DNA of 22,578 bases from an uncultured Leucobacter sp. (GTDB lineage: Bacteria; Actinomycetota; Actinomycetes; Actinomycetales; Microbacteriaceae): the NCBI GenBank assembly GCA_937872275.1, contig CALMSE010000035.1:1-22578 (forward strand), in the 5' to 3' direction. The notes under the pieces are model-generated. The model worked only from the letters and a program-made list of their open reading frames with translations, searched no databases and was not told the DNA's origin. A program made the position numbers and the translations under genes. Position 1 is the stretch's first letter, and every line of letters starts with the position of its first letter. Below, piece by piece: positions 1-6,293 of this stretch.

Positions 1-1
1 C

Positions 2-538
2 CTGGCCTTGCGCGGCACGCGCACGCCACTCCCGCAGGCTCTCACCACAACCGATCCCGAGACGCCCGTGACAGTGCGAGACGCCTTCCGTCAGCTGGAG
101 GCTGAAGTCCATGCCGATGATCCGCTCGGCGTGCATCGCATCCTGCCGGACAACGTACTCAGAAGGGTTCAAGCAATCCCCGTGGGTGGCAATCGCCGCG
201 ACCTTCCGGAGCACCTTCAGCTCGAATGCCACAAGAAGTTGGCCAAAGAGAAGAAGAGTGGGGCATCCGGGTCATACGGACGGCTTCACTGGGATCAGCC
301 TGCGCCGACGATGACGACTCGGTGCACAACCCCGGCTTGTGGGCCTTTTCTGCATCCAGAGGAGCATCGGCCGATCACTTTGCGCGAAGCGGCAGCGATT
401 CAGACGTTTCCGCCGGACTACAAGTTCGCCGGTACGAGAGGTGCTGTTGAACGTCAGATCGGCAACGCCGTCCCCGTACGCATGGCAGCCAGGATCGCAG
501 GTGCGCTGCTCGACTCACTCGAAGGACGGGCTGCGTAG
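2..538 (+). CDS. DNA (cytosine-5) methyltransferase, C-terminal part (5' end outside the window)
   Basis: The reading frame is open to the left edge, so only the last ~178 residues are present. They match the C-terminal end of a C5 cytosine methyltransferase. There is a target-recognition stretch with GRLHWDQPAPTMTTR, the block ITLREAAAIQTFPPDYKF, and the terminal motif RQIGNAVP, which packs back on the AdoMet site in this family. The catalytic PC motif and AdoMet-binding loop must lie upstream, so activity cannot be judged here. The protein would methylate a cytosine in a specific DNA sequence. It ends 3 bases before the stop codon of the convergent GHKL ATPase-nuclease gene, a tail-to-tail layout expected for a modification gene beside its restriction partner. 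Assignment to the C5 family is firm. The target sequence is unknown. Confidence 0.9.
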   Translation: MALRGTRTPLPQALTTTDPETPVTVRDAFRQLEAEVHADDPLGVHRILPDNVLRRVQAIPVGGNRRDLPEHLQLECHKKLAKEKKSGASGSYGRLHWDQPAPTMTTRCTTPACGPFLHPEEHRPITLREAAAIQTFPPDYKFAGTRGAVERQIGNAVPVRMAARIAGALLDSLEGRAA

Positions 539-541
539 GAA

Positions 542-2482
542 CTATTCGGCGTTGTCCTCATCCGGTCCGATGTCCGTGCTCGGTGCGGTCTCCGTAGCGG
601 AGTCGCGTTGGATCGCCTGAATCCGGGGGTCGTCCTGAGGTGCGCGTTCAGCGATCACGTCGAGGTAGTCACGGTGCAGACGCTCCGCCGCCTCAAGGAG
701 GTGGTCCCAGGGTGAGATGCGGTAGCCACTCTTGACCATGTCCTGAAGCTCGCTATTGATCCCAGGTTCGTCCTTTAGCCCAGAATGGATCATCACACCG
801 AGAATCTGCGAACGCTGAGTAGAGAAGTTGCCCGCCTTCTCGTTCCGGTCACGAAGCGTGTTTACGTATCCGCGCAGTTGGCCGAGTTCCTTGAGGCCGA
901 TCTTGTCGCCGGGTCGTTTCACCTCGACGACGATCGCGGTGCTGCTGTCTCCGATGCAGAGAAAATCGAGCCTGCGCTGATCTCCTTCGCTGACCTCAGA
1001 GTGGAATGTCTCACGCAAGACTGTTTCGAGGGAACGTTCGTGATGGAGCAGTTGCCACATGGGGTCGATGATCCACGGATGCTCACGCAGAAGGTCCTGC
1101 ATGGTCGGCTTCTCGGGGGCGCGTTCCTTGATTAGCCGCTTGAGGGTCTGGATCACGACCACCCGGCCGCGTACAAGTTGTGCGGCCTGGACGGCCTCCA
1201 GAATGTCCCACTCGCTCATCAAGTCGAGGATGGACTTCTGGTCAGATGCAGTGAGTTCGCTGAGTTCCTTGAGCAGCGCGAAGAACTGCTCGTTCTCGTA
1301 GGCGTTCAGAAGGATCTCGACGATCTGATCGAGCCGGTCAGACTCCATCGTCGGGGAATCGGCGAGCGTCTGAATCGCTTTGAGGAGCTCCTTCTGCTGC
1401 CGTTCCGGAAACTTCTCGATCCGCTTCATGTAGGTCGTGGAGACCCTGAGGCGTTCCTTCTGCCTCTTGGCGCGAGCAGCGGCCCACTTGCGCAGAGACT
1501 CCCGCAGCATGCCCTGGCCCCATTCCAGGATCGGCTGCGCGATGGGATGCTCCCACAGGACTGTGGCGCGGTCGGTGGCGATCAAGTCGTCAGAGTAGGA
1601 GTCGAGTCCGTCCACGAATACCTCGCCGGTGAGGTACTGAAGCCCCAGCTGGTTCTGAGTTCCACCGCTCATGTCGAAGAAGAACGGGGTCTGGACCAGT
1701 TTTCCTCTAGAGAGCACGGAGATGCCTCGGATGTCATCGTTCTTGATCGGCTTCTCGGTGAATCCGACCCACCACTGGACTGTTCCGACGCCGGGCAGGT
1801 CGACGGTGTCGAGACCGTTCTCTGGATAGCGAAACTGGAGTTCTGTCTCGTCCGAGGCGAGTGCGTCGTTGTTGAGCGTCACCTGGAAGGAATTGCTGAG
1901 GATCGAGAATCGTCGTCCCATGCTCCTTCGGAACGATGCAGCCGGAATGCGATTCTTCAATTGAAGTTCGGTAAGACGTACCTCGGTCCCGTTGGGTCGC
2001 GCCTCATCAGACAGGAGCGCCCTGTCTTCGAGCACAACAGGACGGTACGTGTTGGTGTTGCTGCTCACGAGGTCGTCGTAGCTCATCTGGAATGAGGTGA
2101 GATGACCGTCGCTGACAGTTGTGATCGTGACGATCTTGGCGATGCCGAAACCGGCGAGCTTTCCGAGGCCCTTGCGCCCGAGAACAAGTCGCCCGCCGGG
2201 CGAACGGTCGGCGCCGGAGGCCCGTCGATCCCTCCCCACGAGCAGGTACTTGTCGTTCACGTCCTCGAAGGTCATCCCTAGACCATCGTCTCGGATCACG
2301 ATCTCGGAGTTCGCATCGAGAGGTGTATCGAGCGGAACCTCGATCTGGACCGAGATCGCGTCGGCATCGTAGGCGTTCGCGACCAACTCCGCGATGGCTG
2401 GCACGGCACCCGAGTACATCTGCAGCCCGAGGTGGCGAACAAGCGACCCCGCGAAGTCCATCGTCAACTCTCGACCGCTCAC
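542..2482 (-). CDS. GHKL (MORC/Hsp90-like) ATPase fused to a PD-(D/E)XK-type nuclease domain; predicted restriction/defence effector
   Basis: This is a 646-residue protein. The N-terminal third is a GHKL ATPase: N-box ELVANAYDADA (E32, N36, D39), the DDGLG loop at 65-69 and the glycine motif GRKGLGK at 102-108. The middle (about 330-480) is mostly helical. Residues ~465-560 look like a restriction-endonuclease-type fold: an HPWII segment, then RRLDF (D about 506), EVK (about 520-522) and a QLRGY motif, similar to Shedu/DUF4263-type nucleases. The tail is acidic. The start is GTG, chosen because AAGGAG lies just upstream of it, whereas the later ATG (residue 8) lacks a ribosome site. Prokaryotic MORC/MutL-like ATPases joined to nucleases are known in restriction-modification contexts. 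Here the neighbours are a cytosine methylase and a DprA. A role in ATP-regulated cleavage of unmethylated or foreign DNA is inferred. Confidence 0.82.
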   Translation of the reverse strand: MSGRELTMDFAGSLVRHLGLQMYSGAVPAIAELVANAYDADAISVQIEVPLDTPLDANSEIVIRDDGLGMTFEDVNDKYLLVGRDRRASGADRSPGGRLVLGRKGLGKLAGFGIAKIVTITTVSDGHLTSFQMSYDDLVSSNTNTYRPVVLEDRALLSDEARPNGTEVRLTELQLKNRIPAASFRRSMGRRFSILSNSFQVTLNNDALASDETELQFRYPENGLDTVDLPGVGTVQWWVGFTEKPIKNDDIRGISVLSRGKLVQTPFFFDMSGGTQNQLGLQYLTGEVFVDGLDSYSDDLIATDRATVLWEHPIAQPILEWGQGMLRESLRKWAAARAKRQKERLRVSTTYMKRIEKFPERQQKELLKAIQTLADSPTMESDRLDQIVEILLNAYENEQFFALLKELSELTASDQKSILDLMSEWDILEAVQAAQLVRGRVVVIQTLKRLIKERAPEKPTMQDLLREHPWIIDPMWQLLHHERSLETVLRETFHSEVSEGDQRRLDFLCIGDSSTAIVVEVKRPGDKIGLKELGQLRGYVNTLRDRNEKAGNFSTQRSQILGVMIHSGLKDEPGINSELQDMVKSGYRISPWDHLLEAAERLHRDYLDVIAERAPQDDPRIQAIQRDSATETAPSTDIGPDEDNAE

Positions 2483-2602
2483 AGGACTCCTTCCGCAGGA
2501 ACGAAGGTTCCGCGAGGAGGCGTCAGAACCGCATGGCTAAAGTCTACTCGCCGCGCTTCACGCACCCGATGGCGTTGCCCGACTGGGCCGCGTGGTGAGT
2601 GG

Positions 2603-3595
2603 CTACAGCACCCGTTGATCCGACCGCGACGTCGCCGTGCGAGCGTGCTCGTACGCGTGTCGCTCGCCTACGGGCTTGGGGTCCTCCGCCAGGCGGACAC
2701 CGATGATCTGTTCAGAGTGCGTCACGATGCGAGCGATCCCCAGTTCCAGCAACTCGTGCGGTCCATTGCTCGTTGCGCTGGTCACCGGGCCGGGAACAGC
2801 TCCGACGGCGCGGCCGAGTTCGTGCGCGCGCCGGGCGACGGTCATTGATCCAGAGCGAACGCCGGCCTCAACCACGACGGTGGTCGCGGAGAGTGCAGCC
2901 ATCAGCCGCGCGCGAGCGAGGAAGCGGTGGCGGGTGGGCACCGCATCTGGTGGAACCTCGCTGACCATGAGGCCGAGGTCCGCCACTCGCTCAAGCAACT
3001 CACGGTGACCCATCGGGTACATGCGGTCAACGCCGTTCGCCATGACCGCGATCGTGTCGCCGCCGGATGCCAGCGCCGCTCGATGGGCGGCACCTTCGAT
3101 GCCGTACGCGCCGCCGGCCACGACTATCCGCTCGGCGTTGGCGAGGTCGGAGGCCAGTTCTCCGGCCACATGCTCGCCGTAGGAGGTCGCTGCCCTCGCG
3201 CCGGTGATCGTGACGAGATCATCGACTGGTCGCGCGAGGAACGATGTCGTTCCACGAGTCCACAGGACGTATGGCCGCCGGTCGCCAAGGTCGTCGAGTG
3301 CGGATGGCCATTCTTTGTCGCCGGGGATCAGGGTGCCGATACCAGCGCGTTCGGCATCGACGATGTTCTGCTCCAGTGTCCGAGCGTCTGAGCGCTCGAA
3401 CTGGGAACGCCAGACCTGAGCGTCAACGGCGCTGAGGTGCGCCACGGCGTCATCACGCTCGGCAAGCCGAAACACCTCAAGCGCTCCCAGCTCAGCCAAG
3501 AGACGGCCTGTCACGGCGTCGTCTGGTTCGACGATCATCGACAGCAACATCCGTGCTGTGCGCTCGTCTTGGACTACGTGGCTCAGGCTCGTCAT
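2603..3595 (-). CDS. dprA: DprA/Smf-family DNA-processing protein in a defence-like context
   Basis: The protein has 330 residues. The Rossmann-fold DprA core is clear: GARAATSYG (132-140), VVAGGAYGIEGAAHR (158-172), VDRMYPMGH, PTRHRFLARARLMAALS, VVVEAGVRSGS and VGAVPGP (264-270). Family members bind single-stranded DNA and help load RecA during transformation. Residue 167 is Glu in the GG-x-x-G-[I/V]-[D/E]-x-AAH motif, where Asp is usual. There is a helical N-terminal domain (about 1-90), and the C-terminal tail is short, without an obvious winged helix. The start ATG has AGAGGA 7 nt upstream. It lies 120 bp upstream of the ATPase-nuclease gene on the same strand, not beside topA or yifB as housekeeping dprA often is. 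It is therefore probably a second, defence-linked copy. That inference needs the whole genome. Confidence 0.85.
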   Translation of the reverse strand: MTSLSHVVQDERTARMLLSMIVEPDDAVTGRLLAELGALEVFRLAERDDAVAHLSAVDAQVWRSQFERSDARTLEQNIVDAERAGIGTLIPGDKEWPSALDDLGDRRPYVLWTRGTTSFLARPVDDLVTITGARAATSYGEHVAGELASDLANAERIVVAGGAYGIEGAAHRAALASGGDTIAVMANGVDRMYPMGHRELLERVADLGLMVSEVPPDAVPTRHRFLARARLMAALSATTVVVEAGVRSGSMTVARRAHELGRAVGAVPGPVTSATSNGPHELLELGIARIVTHSEQIIGVRLAEDPKPVGERHAYEHARTATSRSDQRVL

Positions 3596-3791
3596 CGTCG
3601 GGTCCTCTCACTCCTACAGAGAGGTGCGCGCGGTGACGCGGGAGCCGGAGGGTTCCGTGAACGCCGACCCCGGCGTACAGTGGATGGTGAGGCAGGTTCT
3701 CCTCATATTGCGGGTCCTCCGGGACGGCCTTCGGGCGCTCACACACGTTCTGCCTCCTCGACGGAGTAACACGTGTGACGAGAGGCCCGTC

Positions 3792-4163
3792 ATGTTCCGC
3801 CTTGTCTGGACGCTCAGCGTTCGCACCCGCGACTACCTGCACCACTACATGCCGAGCAACCGGCTGCTCGCTGCCATCCGCACCCGGCGCGGACTCAAGT
3901 GGGGGATACCCGCGATGCTGGTCGCGCTTCCGTACATCCTGATCGCTGGCATCTGCTCTGGCTCGGCGGCCGACGGCGGCCCAGGCTGGCTCCACCTCAT
4001 CGTGCTGTGGGCATGCTGGAACGCACTCAAGTTCATCATCATGGGACCCGTGAGCGTCGTTCTGCTCATCCGTGCGCGCCTGCGCGAAGCGGCAGCCCGT
4101 CGTAACCAGCGCCGCGAAGCGCTCGCAGAGGCGAGCCCGCGTGAGCCAGCTCTTCGGCTCTAG
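3792..4163 (+). CDS. Small membrane protein of a type carried on actinobacterial mobile elements
   Basis: This is a 123-residue protein. A basic N-terminal segment (RTRDYLHHYMPSNRLL, then RTRRGLKWG) is followed by two hydrophobic spans, IPAMLVALPYILIAGIC and a second around LHLIVLWACWNALKFIIMG, and a basic, Ala/Arg-rich cytoplasmic tail. I recognise the pattern as a small family often found on genomic islands, phages and plasmids of actinobacteria and frequently mislabelled as sulfate permease. Its function is unknown. I chose the ATG at 3792 because AGAGG lies 6-7 nt before it and the family begins MFR. A longer frame back to 3558 has no family resemblance and would overlap the start of the divergent dprA. 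The 196 bp between the two starts must hold both promoters. An 8-bp palindrome ACACGTGT lies at 3769-3776, next to the ribosome site. Confidence 0.72.
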   Translation: MFRLVWTLSVRTRDYLHHYMPSNRLLAAIRTRRGLKWGIPAMLVALPYILIAGICSGSAADGGPGWLHLIVLWACWNALKFIIMGPVSVVLLIRARLREAAARRNQRREALAEASPREPALRL

Positions 4164-4165
4164 GC

Positions 4166-4513
4166 TCAACCGCCCACGACAGCGGATGCTGTGATGCTAG
4201 AACCACGGCGCCCGCCAGGCCGGATCACGACACCGTGCGAAGCGAGCGCTCGCCGCACCGCCTGAGGCCCCGACCCGACCTTCACGCCGACCTCTACTAG
4301 CGTCAACCCGCTGACGTAGAGGTCGGCTGCTTCGTGGATGCGGGAAGGATCGAACCGCCTACGGCGGATCGTGACCTCTCGCCGGGTGAGGTGGGTGGCG
4401 ACTGTGCGGCGGTTCACTCCGAAGATGGATGCCAGCTCGACGAGCGTCGCGCCCTCGCGGTACTGCGCCACCAGATCGTCGACCTGCTCGGGGCGCAGCA
4501 GGGTTTGAGCCAT
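4166..4513 (-). CDS. Tandem helix-turn-helix protein resembling a serine-recombinase tail
   Basis: The protein is 115 residues. Two similar HTH units follow one another. The first runs from LRPEQVDDLVAQYREGATL through VNRRTVATHL. The second runs from IHEAADLYVSGLTLVEVG through PQAVRRALASHGV. This double unit is typical of the DNA-binding tail at the C-terminus of large actinobacterial serine recombinases, but no catalytic resolvase domain is present in frame upstream. It is either a stand-alone DNA-binding protein or the remnant of an integrase. I took the ATG at 4513 because residues upstream of it in the same frame look non-coding. The ribosome site there is weak. It converges with the small membrane gene with only 2 bases between their ends. 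Its place at the edge of the accessory block suggests a link to mobility. Confidence 0.6.
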   Translation of the reverse strand: MAQTLLRPEQVDDLVAQYREGATLVELASIFGVNRRTVATHLTRREVTIRRRRFDPSRIHEAADLYVSGLTLVEVGVKVGSGPQAVRRALASHGVVIRPGGRRGSSITASAVVGG

Positions 4514-4670
4514 CCCAAGTGATCGCACCACTCGACCCCTGGAATCGGAAACGGTAGGCTCGGAGGAGCGCTGGTCGTGGTTGTAGAAGCCGCGTGACCT
4601 GCGCAAAGACAAGGTTTTCAGGTGTGGGCAGGGGTTCTCAAACTCCCTACGGAGGTCCACCCGACGCCAG

Positions 4671-4698
4671 AACGACCCCCGCTCCCGCGGGGGTCGTT
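4671..4698. terminator. Strong hairpin, probable intrinsic terminator
   Basis: AACGACCCCCGC at 4671-4682 pairs perfectly with GCGGGGGTCGTT at 4687-4698 around a TCCC loop. A T-rich GTTTCTC follows within a few bases on the plus strand. No plus-strand protein gene ends just before it, so it may terminate a lost or displaced RNA gene. Confidence 0.6.
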
Positions 4699-4727
4699 GC
4701 GTTTCTCAGGATCTGGCGGGAACTCGC

Positions 4728-4783
4728 GCAGGATTCACGAACGCCGTTCGCGTTCGCGTTCGCGTTCGTTTCGAGAATCCTGC
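4728..4783. repeat. CGTTCG x4 microsatellite inside an inverted repeat
   Basis: Four perfect copies of the hexamer CGTTCG lie at 4745-4768. They sit between GCAGGATTC (4728-4736) and its exact complement GAATCCTGC (4775-4783). The sequence between arms and hexamers (ACGAACG against CGTTTCG) extends the pairing imperfectly, so the whole 56 bp could fold as one cruciform. Confidence 0.7.
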
Positions 4784-4835
4784 GGCCCTCGGATCCGCCG
4801 CGGTCGCCCTGCTCGAGCGAGGGGACCGGAAAGAA

Positions 4836-4864
4836 TCGACAGGGTTCCCTCCGGCAAGTACATT
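4836..4864 (+). promoter_or_regulatory. Promoter for the small Gly/Ser-rich peptide gene (leaderless)
   Basis: TCGACA (4836-4841, 5 of 6 to TTGACA) is separated by exactly 17 bp from TACATT (4859-4864). The -10 box ends 6 nt before the ATG at 4871, so transcription should begin at or next to the start codon. Confidence 0.55.
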
Positions 4865-4870
4865 CGTGAC

Positions 4871-4981
4871 ATGGGGCAGGAACGGATCGTCCTCGGCGGC
4901 GGCGGCGGCAGCAGCAGCGGCGGTGGCCGTCGGCGCGACGTCGCCGGCGCAGCGATGCTCTGCGCATCCTCCGGTCCGTGA
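4871..4981 (+). CDS. Predicted 36-residue Gly/Ser-rich peptide
   Basis: The short frame reads MGQERIVLGGGGGSSS, then GGGRRRDVAGAAMLCASSGP, with a TGA stop. The evidence for expression is positional. A near-consensus promoter ends 6 nt before the ATG, giving the same TANNNT-N6-ATG layout seen for several other genes in this window. It has a basic RRR cluster after the Gly/Ser run and a single Cys near the end. The centre is encoded by a GGC/AGC trinucleotide run, which could change length by slippage. It may be a leader peptide for the membrane-protein gene 31 nt downstream, a small secreted or modified peptide, or an accidental frame. I do not recognise a family. A same-strand alternative, extending the next gene upstream through a poly-Ala reading of the repeat, is less likely because that gene has its own strong ribosome site. 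Confidence 0.4.
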   Translation: MGQERIVLGGGGGSSSGGGRRRDVAGAAMLCASSGP

Positions 4982-5012
4982 GCAGCGGCGGCCCGACGAG
5001 AGGAGGCCCGAC

Positions 5013-5396
5013 ATGACCGAGTCCGACCTGCCTCCGCTGCTCGGCGCCCTGTTCTGGCTGATGCGGGCGGTGCCGTGGACGCCGCTCGCGGTCCTGTCGT
5101 ACACCGCGACGGTCGCGATCGGCACCCTGAGCCTGCGCGGCCGCCGGATCCATCGCGGCTGGCACAGCGGCCTGTTCATCCTCACCTGCCTCCTCACCGT
5201 CGCGGCGGCGGTCTCCTCCTTCCCGGTCCGCTGGGTCGGCGGCCTCCTGCTCGCCCTCGCGCTCGTGCCGTTGGCGCTGCTGCCCTTCGTCACGGTCCCG
5301 GTCGCGAGGCACCCGCGGCGGCACCTCCTGCTGGGCCTCGCCGCCGCGCCCTGCTACTTCGGCGCGCTGCTCCTCTGGGCGGTGCAGCTCCGATGA
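5013..5396 (+). CDS. Small multi-pass membrane protein, unknown function
   Basis: The protein has 127 residues, mostly hydrophobic, and could make about four membrane spans. One is around LLGALFWLMRAVPWTPLAVL, another around GLFILTCLLTVAAAV, a third around GGLLLALALVPLALLPFV and a fourth around LLLGLAAAPCYFGALLLW, with basic loops (RGRRIHRG, ARHPRRH) between them. The start is fixed by AGGAGG at 5001-5006, 6 nt before the ATG. I do not recognise a family. It lies 31 nt after the predicted small peptide and 102 bp before the nitroreductase gene on the same strand. A shared transcript from the promoter at 4836 is plausible. Confidence 0.7.
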   Translation: MTESDLPPLLGALFWLMRAVPWTPLAVLSYTATVAIGTLSLRGRRIHRGWHSGLFILTCLLTVAAAVSSFPVRWVGGLLLALALVPLALLPFVTVPVARHPRRHLLLGLAAAPCYFGALLLWAVQLR

Positions 5397-5498
5397 CAGC
5401 GCCGGTCGAGACGGCAGGACGATCCGCGGCCGGACCTCCCGCCGCCCCCGATCCCCATGCGCGATCCTCACCGCAACCTTCGAGCAAAGGAGCACTCG

Positions 5499-6293
5499 AT
5501 GGAGTTCCTCGACGTCGTCTTCGGCCGCCGCACGACCAACGGCCCGTTCCTGCCCGACCCCGTCTCCGAGCAGCACCAGCGGCTGCTCATCAAGGCGGCC
5601 GCCGCCGCGCCCTCCCAGTTCAACAGTCAGCCCTGGCGGTTCGTCGTCATCGAGGATCGTGCGATGATCGACGCCATCGCTCGGATCAGCGGGGAGTCGA
5701 TGACCGCCGTCATCTCCGAGGGGTCGTTCTTCGAGAGGTACAGACGGCACTTCCGATTCAGCGCCGATGACATGGCCGAGCATCGCTCCGGCATGTACTT
5801 CGACCAGCTGCCGCGCGCGCTGCGCCCGTTCACGCGGGCGGTGTTCACCGGAGCCGGGGTCGGGATGATGCGGATGCTGCGCGTCCCGCAGACCCTCGGC
5901 GAGGAGAACCGCAGGCTCGTCGCGGGATCGCCGCTGATCCTGGGGGTGCTGCTCGACCGCGGGGAGCGCACCGCGCACCCGCTGGCCGACTTCTACTGCC
6001 AGTTCAGCATGGGTGCGTCCATGGAGAACCTCTGGCTCACCACGGTGGAGCTCGGCATGGGCATCCAGTTCATCTCGTTCCCGATGGAGGTGCCCGCCCA
6101 ATGGGCCCGGCTGACCGCGATGCTCGAGGTGCCCGAGGATCTCGAGCTCATGGCGCTCTACCGCCTCGGCTACGTTCCCGAGACCTCCCAGCGGCCGACG
6201 ATCGACTGGTCGAGCCGTGAGCGTCGGCCACCGTCTCAGTTCGTGTTCAGGGAGAGCTGCCGCAGGCACCAGGCCGGATGGGACGAGGGCTGA
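5499..6293 (+). CDS. Nitroreductase-family flavoenzyme
   Basis: A 264-residue protein of the FMN-dependent nitroreductase fold. The N-terminal FMN-phosphate motif is GRRTTNGPF (9-17), and the family signature PSQFNSQPWRFVVI (38-51) is clear. The C-terminal end has the usual LYRLGYVPE strand. Members use NAD(P)H to reduce nitro groups, quinones, enones or other electron acceptors in the cytoplasm. The substrate cannot be read from sequence. The start is the ATG at 5499 because AAAGGAG lies 6 nt upstream. The last 47 bases overlap, tail to tail, the methyltransferase gene on the other strand. Its position next to a type III polyketide synthase and methyltransferase makes a tailoring redox role possible, but the convergent arrangement does not prove it. 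Confidence 0.87.
   Translation: MEFLDVVFGRRTTNGPFLPDPVSEQHQRLLIKAAAAAPSQFNSQPWRFVVIEDRAMIDAIARISGESMTAVISEGSFFERYRRHFRFSADDMAEHRSGMYFDQLPRALRPFTRAVFTGAGVGMMRMLRVPQTLGEENRRLVAGSPLILGVLLDRGERTAHPLADFYCQFSMGASMENLWLTTVELGMGIQFISFPMEVPAQWARLTAMLEVPEDLELMALYRLGYVPETSQRPTIDWSSRERRPPSQFVFRESCRRHQAGWDEG

Larger units (their letters stand above)
4514..4870. other. Non-coding stretch at the accessory/core boundary
   Basis: I see no convincing protein gene here. It holds a run around 4627-4656 (AGGGGTTCTCAAACTCCCT and beyond) that looks vaguely like a T-arm and acceptor end of a tRNA or tmRNA, but the loop is too long to be a normal one. It also has a 12-bp hairpin at 4671-4698, a CGTTCG microsatellite inside an inverted repeat at 4728-4783, and the promoter of the small peptide gene at 4836-4864. 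Confidence 0.5.

Noticed and set aside
3558..3791. An N-terminal extension of the small island membrane protein
   Set aside because: It overlaps the 5' end of the divergent dprA, lacks family similarity, and the internal ATG at 3792 has a good ribosome site.
4600..4670. A functional tRNA or tmRNA
   Set aside because: The T-loop would be 8-9 nt rather than 7, no anticodon or D-arm is found upstream, and the acceptor does not pair with a 5' strand.
4866..5012. Poly-Ala N-terminal extension of the 5013 membrane protein
   Set aside because: The trinucleotide run reads as poly-Ala in this frame, but AGGAGG at 5001-5006 fixes the start at 5013.
5075..5770. 231-residue plus-strand frame overlapping the membrane protein and nitroreductase
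   Set aside because: Pro/Arg-rich shadow of two supported genes in another frame.
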